Shown piece by piece: positions 1-12,000 of a stretch of 64,000 nt of DNA (position 1 is the stretch's first letter; the number at the start of each line of letters is the position of its first letter). A program made the position numbers and the translations under genes. This stretch comes from an uncultured Aquimarina sp. (GTDB lineage Bacteria; Bacteroidota; Bacteroidia; Flavobacteriales; Flavobacteriaceae), in assembly GCA_947503835.1 (NCBI GenBank), contig CANNFM010000013.1, forward strand, positions 124,001 to 188,000. The letters run 5' to 3'. Below the pieces are notes generated by a model. The model was given only the letters and a program-made list of their open reading frames with translations. It was not told the DNA's origin and did no database searches.

Positions 1-3000
1 ACAACTGTTGGTCCTGCACTAGGTCAGGGAGCACCAGGATTTGGAGGTAATGGAACAGATTCGGATTTTGCAGGACTGACGCCAGAATTTGATGTAGCCA
101 GTTTAGAAATTGTGATTAATGTGCCTTCGGCAACTATAGTAACAGGAGAATTTGTATTTGCTTCAGAAGAATATAACGATTTTGTAAATCAAGGGGTAAA
201 TGATGCGGCCAAAGTATTCGTAAATGGCGATAATGTGGCCTTAACCCCTGGGGGTGCTACCTTAAGTATAGACGCTATTAATAACGGGGCTGAAGCAGCA
301 TTTTATGTAGATAACGAATCCAACCCTAATGCGGTCAATATCGAAGCCGATGGATTTACAACCACATTACGATTTGCGGCAGCCCTAAATGCTGGAAACA
401 ATATTATTAAAATTGGTATTGCTGATAATGGGGATCGCTTTTTTGACTCCTGGTTATTGTTTAAGGGAAATTCATTTGTAGTATGTTTTGATAGAGATAC
501 CGATGGTGATGGAATTGTAGATCGATTGGATCTGGATTCAGACAATGATGGGATTTATGATGCTACTGAAGCAGGTCATAACCAACCATTTGATACCGAA
601 GGAAGAATTCAGAATTCGGCAACCGCATCAGGGCCTAATGGATATTTTGATGCTGTTGAAACTCCGGCAGAAAGTGGTACGCCCAATTATACACCATTAG
701 ATGCAGATAGTGATGGTATATTGGATGCCTATGAAATTGATAGTGATAATGATACTTGTTTTGATACAGTAGAAGCTGGCTTTACCGATGATGATGGTAA
801 TGGATTCCTGGGAGATGGAGTACCAAGTCCTATTGCGCCACAAGCACAATTAACAATTGACGGGAATGGAGTAGTGACTTCAGGAACCGATGGATATACA
901 GTACCAGTGAATGATGAAGATACTTCATTAGTACCCGATTATAGAGAACCAGGAACGCTACCAGTGATTGCGACAAGTCCAATAGATGCATTGATCATTG
1001 AAGGTAATAATGCAACTTTTGATGTAGCTTTATCGTTACCATTACCCCTTGTTGAGGTGTATCGATGGGAAGAAAGTACAGATAATGGTGCCACTTGGGC
1101 AGCACTTACCAATACAGCTCCATATTCTGGAGTAGATACCAGCCAATTAACCATAACAGGAGTAACGGCAGTATTAGATGAGAACTTATATAGAGTGATT
1201 GTTACAGATGGTACCTTCTTATGTGGAGAAGTAACTTCGGCAGAGGCCAGGTTATTAGTAGATATAGATACCGATGGAGATACTATTGCCGATAGTATAG
1301 ATATAGATGATGATAATGATGGTATTCCGGATCTTACCGATGCGTTAACAATAGATCCGGTTGCACCTTGTTTCCAGCTGGCTCCAAGTGTACAAGGCTT
1401 AGTGCTAGAATCTGGGGTAGCAGGAGAAATAGGAGCGGTTTATCGTGCATCCAATGTACTTCCTCCTACATTCCCGGTAGCAGTCGACCTTCTATTTGCT
1501 ATCAATGATAAGACAGCAAACGCGGTGCTCGTTAATGTAGATGATGATGCTACAAGGCCAACAAATTGGCAACCAATTATAGAAAATATATTACCCACAG
1601 CGGGTACAACAGAATCTATTCAATTTCAATTAAGCTTTGTGCTTTCAGGTACAAATACTGTATTTACCGTGCCTAGATATGGGGGAATAGTGTTGGATGT
1701 TGATGGTGGTCCTGGTGATGAGATCATTGAGATAGCTAGTTCTAATGCCTTTGCTACTAATAGCCCAACCAATGTCAACACCTTTAATGTGGGAGGAGGG
1801 ATAGAACGATTTACTTCGAACGGAGCTAGTTTTGTGGATGGTTCAGAAGACCCACAAGGGATCTTTTATTTGGGATACACCACAGGTGCTACATTAGATA
1901 TTAGAGTAGGAACACAGACTGCCGGTAATAAGAATTTCTTCTTTGAGTTGGGTGAATGTGCCGTATTAAAATTGACAACACCACTACTCGAAATTCCGAA
2001 TGGACCCGATGCCGATGGTGATGGAGTACCTAATCACTTAGATTTAGATTCAGATAACGACGGTATTGCCGATGTACAAGAAGCAGGGCTAATTAATGGA
2101 ACCACACTTACAGATGCAGATAATGATGGGATTATAGATGGAGCTTCCAATGCAACGGTTGGAGCCAATGGTTTATTTGATGATGCCGAAACCGGTCCAG
2201 ATAGTAACACGACTAATTATATTACTGCTAACTCAGATCTTGTTGATGCTAATTTTGACTTTGTAGATTTAGATAGTGATCAGGATGGAATCCCGGATAA
2301 TGTAGAAGCACAATCTACTGCTGGATATATCGCACCCAATGGAGTTTCAGATACCAATGGGTTTGATACGGCCTATGGTGGATTAGGAATTGCACCAGAA
2401 AACACTGATGGCCCTGCAGATACAGTTCCTGATTATTTAGATACCGATAGTGATCAAGATGGGGTATTAGATGCCGTAGAAGGTTTCGATACCGATGCTG
2501 ATGGGGTACCTAATATTATAGCTTCAGGAGCAGATTCAGATTTTGATGGATTGGATGATGCTTTTGATGGCACACCAGCAACAGGGTATGGTGATCCTAA
2601 CGGAAACCAGGTAACCACAAATCCAGCAGGAGAATTACCAGATACCGACGGCGATGCTACGACAGCGCCTCTTTTAGATGTAGATTATAGAGATACCGAT
2701 GATGATAATGATGGTATTTTAACAACAGACGAAAACCCGGATCCCGATGGTGATCCGTTAACCAATGATGCATTGGATAGTGATAATGATGGTATGCCAG
2801 ATTATCTGGATGCCGATGATTATGATGGAGATGGAACACCAGATACCGTAGATCTGGATGATGATAATGATGGTATTCCTGATTTGGTAGAACTTGCAGG
2901 TAACGATCCTTTCTTAGATGAAGATGGAGATGGTATCTTGAATTACCTGGATACGACCGATGATGGTGTAGGAGATGGTTCAACCACAGATTATACAGAT

Positions 3001-6000
3001 GTTAATTTAGATGGTATTCCCGATGTCTACGATGCCGACGGTGATGGTGTGCCAAATCATTTAGATAAAGACAGTGATAATGACGGTATTCCTGATGTAA
3101 TAGAAGCAGGAGGAATTGATACTGATGGTGATGGAGAGGTGGATTACCCAACTCCGGGAGACCCAACTTCTATGGTGGATGTAGATAATGATGGATTGGA
3201 TGATAGTTTGGATAATATAGGAGGAACTGTTACTACAGGAACGCCATTACCGATTCCAAATTCAGATGCAAGTGCGATTGATGGTCCAGATTATCTTGAT
3301 ATCGATGCCGATGATGATGGTATCCCAGATAATATTGAGGCCCAGAGTACTGCAGGATATAACCCACCTTTAGGAACCGATAGTGATAATGATGGTATTG
3401 ATGATCAGTATGATAGTGATCAACCGGGCAGTACGCCATTAAATGTTCCAGAGAACACTGATGGTACAGATAATCCTGATTATCGGGATACGGATACCGA
3501 CAATGATGGTATTAATGATATCATTGAAAACGGAGATACAGATAATGTTGCCAGTGGCACCGATACCGATGGTGATGGATTAGATGATGCTTTTGATGAT
3601 AATGATGATAGTGCTATTCCCGGATCAACAGTAAATGATGGGATTAACCCACCAAATGCTGCCAACTTAGGAGATGCCGATGGTGATGGAGAAGTAAATT
3701 ATAGAGACATAGAAGATAATGATAATGACGGTATAGCCGATAGTATCGATATAGATGATGATAATGATGGTATCCCAGATACCGTAGAACAAGGAACTGG
3801 TGGAGATCCATTAGCAGATACTGATGGGAATGGTATTTTAGATTATCTGCAAGTTACTCCAGCCAATGATTTGAATAATGATGGTGTTGTAGATGTCTTT
3901 GATGCCGATGGCGATGGAATCATCGATCAGTTTGACCTCGATGGTGATAATGACGGTATCCCAGACTTGACTGAAGCCGGAGGAACCGATACCGATGGTG
4001 ATGGTGTTGTGGATACGCAATTAGATAGTGATGATGATGGTATTCCGGATAGCGTAGATGTGAATCAAACAGGAGGAATTGATATTGACTTAGATGGTAT
4101 TGATGATACAGCCGATATTGATTTCACAGGAGGTACAGACACCGACGGTGATGGTATTGATGATACAGCTGATCCCGATGCCGATGGTGATGGTCAGGAT
4201 GATGTGATTGGAACGACTCCATTACCGACTCCAAATACCGATGGTACAGGTAATCCTAATTTCTTAGATATCGATGCAGATGATGATGGTATTGTAGATA
4301 ATATAGAAGCACAGCCTACAACAGCTTATGTAGCACCATTAGGTACAGATGCTGATAACGATGGTATCGATGATGCGTATGATAGTGATATTCCTGGAGC
4401 AACATTATTAAATTTCCCGGAAAATACAGATGCTACACTGCTGAACCCGGATTTAGATCCTGATTATATCGATTTAGATGCAGACGGTGATGGTGAAAAT
4501 GATACAATTGAAGCCTACGATACCGATGATGATGGTGTAGCAGATACAGTACCTGTAAACGCAGATGTGGATGATGACGGTTTAGATGATGCATTTGATA
4601 CCGATACTGCAAGCCCTGATCCAACAAATGGTGGACAGACGGCAGGAAATCCATTCCCAGATACTGATAGCCCAGGAGGAGAACCAGACTGGAGAGATCA
4701 AATCAATAATGATCTTGAAATAACTAAAGTAGATTCGTATGTTGATACCAATGCCAATGGTATTATAGATGCAGGGGATACGATTACTTATGAGTTTGCT
4801 ATATTCAATAATGGAAATGTTACCTTAACAAATGTAAATATTATAGATAATGCTGCAGGGGTTGCCCTTGCAGGAGCGATTATACCTGCATTGCCTCCGG
4901 CTACAGTTTCAGCTTTTAATTTTACGGGAACCTATACGATTACCGCTGCAGATATTACAACGCAAAGTTTTACAAATACAGCTACGGTAAGTGCAGAAGA
5001 TCCTAATGGTAATACAATTACAAGTTTATCTGATGACCCTGATGATCCTGCAGATGCCACAGATGATGATGGTGATGGAAACCCGGATGATCCAACAATA
5101 ACCGATTTACGTCAGCCACTATTAGATGTTACGAAAACGGATACCTATGTAGATACAAATACCAACGGGATTATTGATGCCGGTGATACGATCAACTATG
5201 TATTTAATGTTACCAATAGGGGTACGGTAGATTTAACGGGGATTAGTGTTACAGACGCTCTGGTAACTGTTACTGGTGTAACTCCAACCATAGATTTGGT
5301 TGTTGGAGCTAATGATAACACGAACTTTACAGCGAGTTATGTAATCACCCCAGCCGATATTACGGCAGGAAGTTTTACCAATACAGCAGTTGCTACAGCA
5401 CCGAATCCATTAGGAGGTCCGGATATCTCTGATGATTCAGATGATCCTGATAATCCTACGGATGTAGATCCAGATAACGATGGTAGTCCAGATGATCCAA
5501 CCGTGACCGATTTAGGACAACCCTTATTAGATATCACCAAACAAGATACGTATGTAGATACGAACGCCAATGGTATTATTGATACCGGGGATACGATCAA
5601 TTATGTATTTGTAGTCACCAATATTGGTAATGTAGATTTAGTTGGAATTAGTGTTGTAGATGCTCTTGCCACTGTTGTTGGTGTTACGCCAACAATCAAC
5701 CTGGCTGTTGGTGCCTTTGACAATACCAATTTCACCGCCAGTTATGTGATTACTGCCGCGGATGTTACGGCAGGAAGTTTTACCAATCAGGCGGTTGTAG
5801 CTGCACCGAATCCATTAGATCCTTTCGGTCCACCGATCACAGATATTTCTGATGATCCAGATGATCTTACAGATGTAGATGGTGATCCTTTAGATCCGAC
5901 TGATGATGATGGTAGCCCAGATGATGTAACGACGACGGACTTGAGACAGCCACTACTGGATATTACTAAGCAAGATACCTATGTCGATACGAATGCTAAT

Positions 6001-9000
6001 GGTATCATTGATGCCGGGGATACCATCAACTATGCATTTAATGTAACTAATACCGGTAATGTAGATTTAACGGGGATTAGTGTAACGGATGCGTTAGTAA
6101 CGGTGATTCCAGCCACGACCATAGATTTAGTGGCAGGTGCTAATGATGCTACGACCTATACAGCGAGTTATGTGATTACCCCAGCCGATATCACGGCAGG
6201 TGCGTTTAGTAACACTGCAGTAGCAGATGCTGTTAATCCATTAGGAGGTCCAAATGTAACAGATGATTCCGATGATCCTGATAATACCACAGATATAGAT
6301 CCAGATAATGATGGTAGTCCAGACGATCCAACAGTAACGGATCTCAGACAACCACTACTGGATATCACCAAAACCGATACCTATGTAGATACCAATGTCA
6401 ATGGTATCATCGATGCTGGTGATACGATCAATTATGTATTTGTAGTGACCAATACAGGAACGGTAGACTTAACCGGAATCAGTGTGACCGATGCACTGGT
6501 AGCAGTAACGCCAGCGACGACAATTGATTTAATTGTTGGAGCAGTGGATAACAGTACCTATACGGCGAGTTATATCATCACGGCAGCCGATGTTACAGCA
6601 GGAAGCTTTAGTAACCAGGCAGTAGTCAGTGCCTTGAATCCATTGGATCCATTAGGTCCACCGATCACCGATGATTCTGATGATCCGGATGATGTGACCG
6701 ATGTAGATCCAGATAACGATGGTAGTCCAGATGATGTAACGACGACAGATCTAAGACAACCATTACTGGATATCACTAAGACCGATACTTATGTCGATAC
6801 CAATGCCAATGGGATCATCGATGCAGGAGATACGATCAATTATGTGTTTGATGTGACCAATACCGGTAATGTAGATTTAACGGGGATTAGTGTAACGGAT
6901 GCGTTAGTAACGGTGATTCCAGCCACGACCATAGATTTAGTGGCAGGCGCTAATGATGCTACCACCTATACAGCGAGTTATGTGATTACCCCAGCTGATA
7001 TTGCAGCAGGTACGTTTAGTAACACTGCAGTAGCTACAGCACCGAATCCACTGGGAGGACCAGATATCTCTGATGACTCCGATGATCCAGATAATCCGAC
7101 GGATGTGGATCCAGATAATGACGGAAGTCCAGATGATCCTACCGTAACGGATCTCAGACAACCATTACTGGATATCACCAAAACCGATACCTATGTAGAT
7201 ACCAATGTCAATGGTATCATTGATGCCGGGGATACGATCAATTATACCTTTATAGTGACCAATACGGGAACAGTAGACTTGACAGGAATCAGTGTGACCG
7301 ATGCACTGGTAGCAGTAACCCCTGCGACGACGATTGATTTAGTTGCGGGAGCAATAGATAACAGTACCTATACGGCTAGCTATGTGATTACACCAGCTGA
7401 TGTTACCGCTGGTACCTTTAGTAATCAGGCAGTAGTCAGTGCCCTGAATCCACTAGATCCATTAGGTCCACCGATCACCGATGATTCTGATGATCCGGAT
7501 GATCTAACGAATGTAGATCCAAACAATGATGGTAGTCCAGATGATGTAACGACGACAGATTTACGTCAGCCCTTATTAGATATTACCAAGACTGATACGT
7601 ATGTTGATACGAATGCTAATGGTATCATCGATGCCGGAGATACAATCAACTATGTATTTAATGTCACCAATACCGGTAATGTAGATTTAACGGGGATTAG
7701 TGTAACGGATGCTTTAGTAACAGTGATACCAGCTACAACGATAGACTTAGTTATTGGTGCTAATGATGCTACGACCTATACCGCGAGTTATGTGATCACC
7801 CCGGCAGATATTACTGCAGGAAGCTTCACTAATACAGCTGTAGCTACGGCACCGAACCCACTGGGAGGACCAGATATCACGGATGACTCCGATGATTCAG
7901 ATGATCCCACAGATATAGATCCAGATAATGATGGTAGTCCAGACGATCCTACCGTAACGGATCTCAGACAACCACTACTGGATATCACCAAAACCGATAC
8001 CTATGTAGATACCAATGTCAATGGTATCATTGATGCCGGGGATACGATCAATTATACCTTTATAGTGACCAATACAGGAACAGTAGACTTAACCGGAATC
8101 AGTGTGACCGATGCACTGGTAGCAGTAACCCCAGCGACGACGATTGATTTAATTGCGGGAGCAGTGGACAACAGTACCTATACGGCAACCTATACGATTA
8201 CGGCAGCTGATGTTACCGCTGGTACCTTTAGTAACCAGGCAGTAGTCAGTGCCCTGAATCCATTGGATCCATTAGGTCCACCGATCACCGATGATTCTGA
8301 TGATCCGGATGATGTGACCGATGTAGATCCCGATAACGATGGTAGTCCTGATGATGTAACGACGACAGATCTAAGACAACCATTACTGGATATCACTAAG
8401 ACCGATACTTATGTCGATACGAATGCCAATGGTATCATCGATGCAGGAGATACGATCAACTATGTATTTAATGTGACCAATACGGGTAATGTAGATTTAA
8501 CGGGGATTAGTGTAACGGATGCGTTAGTAACGGTTATTCCAGCCACGACCATAGATTTAGTGGCAGGCGCCAATGATAACACTACGTATACAGCAAGTTA
8601 TGTGATCACTCCGGCAGATATCACAGCAGGTACGTTTAGTAACACTGCAGTAGCTACAGCACCGAATCCACTGGGAGGACCAGATATCTCTGATGACTCC
8701 GATGATCCAGATAATCCGACGGATGTGGATCCAGATAATGACGGAAGTCCAGATGATCCTACCGTAACGGATCTCAGACAACCATTACTGGATATCACCA
8801 AAACCGATACCTATGTAGATACCAATGTCAATGGTATCATTGATGCCGGGGATACGATCAATTATACCTTTATAGTGACCAATACAGGAACAGTAGACTT
8901 AACCGGAATCAGTGTGACCGATGCACTGGTAGCAGTAACCCCAGCGACGACGATTGATTTAATTGCGGGAGCAGTGGACAACAGTACCTATACGGCAACC

Positions 9001-12000
9001 TATACGATTACGGCAGCTGATGTTACAGCAGGAAGCTTTAGTAACCAGGCAGTAGTCAGTGCCTTGAATCCACTAGACCCACTAGGTCCACCGATCACCG
9101 ATGATTCTGATGATCCGGATGATGTGACGGATGTAGATCCCGATAACGATGGTAGCCCAGATGATGTAACGACAACGGACTTGAGACAACCATTACTGGA
9201 TATCACTAAGACCGATACTTATGTCGATACCAATGCCAATGGTATCATCGATGCAGGAGATACGATCAACTATGTATTTAATGTCACTAATACCGGTAAT
9301 GTAGATTTAACGGGGATTAGTGTAACGGATGCGTTAGTAACAGTTATTCCGGCCACGACCATAGATTTAGTAGCCGGAGCTAATGATGCTACGACCTATA
9401 CAGCGAGTTATGTGATTACCCCAGCCGATATCACGGCAGGTACGTTTAGTAACACTGCAGTAGCAGATGCTGTTAATCCATTAGGAGGTCCAAATGTAAC
9501 AGATGATTCCGATGATCCGGATGATACCACAGATATAGATCCAGATAATGATGGTAGTCCAGACGATCCTACCGTAACGGATCTTAGACAACCACTACTG
9601 GATATCACCAAAACCGATACCTATGTAGATACGAATACCAATGGTATCATTGATGCTGGTGATACCATCAACTATGCATTTGATGTAACCAATAGGGGTA
9701 ATGTAGACCTTACAGGGATTAGTGTAACGGATGCTTTAGTTAGCGTGACTCCAGCTACGACCATAGATTTAGTGGCCGGTGCTAATGATGCTACGACCTA
9801 TACGGCAACCTATACGATTACGGCAGCCGATGTTACAGCTGGTACCTTTAGTAATCAGGCAGTAGTCAGTGCCTTGAATCCATTAAACCCATTAGGCCCA
9901 CCGATCACCGATGATTCTGATGATCCGGATGATCTAACAGATAATGATCCTGATGGTGATGGTAGCCCAGATGATGTAACGACCACGGACTTGAGACAGC
10001 CACTACTGGATATTACTAAGCAAGATACCTATGTGGATACCAATGGAAACGGTATCATCGATGCCGGAGATACGATCAACTATGTATTTAATGTGACCAA
10101 TACGGGTAATGTAGACTTAACCGGGATTAGTGTGATAGATGCATTGGTAACGGTTGTTCCAGCCACTACGATAGACTTAGTAGCCGGAGCGAATGATGCT
10201 ACCACCTATACAGCGAGTTATGTGATTACCCCAGCTGATATTGCAGCAGGTACGTTTAGTAACACGGCAGTAGCAGATGCTGTTAATCCATTAGGGGGGC
10301 CTAATGTAACGGATGATTCCGATGATCCGGATAATCCTACGGATATAGATCCGAACAATGATGGAAGTCCAGATGATCCGACAGTTACAGATTTAAGTCA
10401 ACCTTTATTGGATATTACAAAAACAGCCACACTAGATGATGTGAATATGAATGGTTTTGCAGATGCAGGGGAAAGTATTAACTATGTTTTTGTAGTGACT
10501 AATAGAGGAAATGTAGACCTAACGGGTATTAGTGTAACAGATGGAGATGCAACCGTTAGTCCGATGACGACAATTGATTTAGTTGCCGGAGCGATAGATA
10601 ATACTACATATACTGCTACGCATATACTTACTCAAGCCGAAATTGATTCAGGTAGTTTCACTAATCAAGCTACAGTAAGTGGGTTAGATCCAAACAATGT
10701 TACCGTAACAGATCTATCTGATGATCCTATAGATATAACAGATAGTGATCCAAATATGGATGGTAGTCCAGATGATCCTACAGTACTTACTTTGACTCCT
10801 AATCCGGCAATTAGTATTACCAAAGCCGACAATGCACCGGCAGATGGTTCTTATGATACGGTTGGTGAAGCTATTACCTATACTATTCTGGTAACTAATG
10901 ATGGAAATGTAACGCTAACCGATGTAGATGTTACTGATGGTAATGCAGATACAATTACTCCGGGTACAATTACGAGTATTGATCCGGGACAGACTATTTC
11001 TGTAACAGCTACGCATACCATAACACAATTTGATCTGGATAATGGAGAAGTTATTAATACAGCAAATGTAACTGGAGATAGTCCAACAGGAATTGATGAT
11101 GTTACCGATGATTCTGATGATCCGGATACACCAGCTCCTGATGATGCTACGATAACCACCATAGATCAAACTCCAGAACTTACTTTGACTAAGTTTGCAG
11201 ACCCTGCTGCAGATGGAGCATATGATACGGTAGGTGAGATCATAACCTATCAATTAGAAGTTATTAATACAGGTAATGTTACTCTTACCAATGTTGCTGT
11301 AGCTGATGCAAATGCCGATGCAGGAAGTATATTACCTGCAGTGGTAGGAACATTAGCTCCAGGGGATAGCGTTGCGGTAACTGCAGAGCATACCATTACG
11401 CAAGCCGACCTTGATGCAGGTATAGTAATAAATCGCGCAGATGTTGTGGGTGATGCTCCAGACGGAACAATGGTAATGGATATGTCTGATGATCCAACGA
11501 CACCAGATCCAGATGATGCTACCGAAACCAATACAGGATTAATTACCGAAGGAAGATTAGCTGTTACTAAATCTGCAGACCCAAGAGTTTTTGCAGCAGC
11601 AGGGGATATAATCACCTATACCATAGAAATCGAGAATACGGGCACAGTAACACTAAATAATATTACTGTAGTCGATGACAATGCTACGATTATCTCAGGA
11701 TTACCTATAACATCTTTGGCACCGGGTGGTACAGCTACTGTAATAGCAGAACATGTGGTTACTCCAACAGATGTACTTGCAGGACAAGTTGTTAATGTTG
11801 CTGAAGTAACGGGAACTACTCCATCAGGAGAAACCGTATCAGAAACCTCGGATGACCCAAATAATCCTGATGATGTTGATCCTGATGCTGATGGAGATCC
11901 CGATGACCCAACAGTGAGTGCTATCGATAGTGATGGTGATGGTATAGCGGATCCTGATGACTTGGATGATGATAATGATGGTATTTTGGATGATGAAGAA

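Noticed and set aside
303..11615. Many reverse-strand open frames in the first adhesin
   Set aside because: They recur at the module period and are rich in S, G and V or H and Y: mirror readings of the forward repeats.
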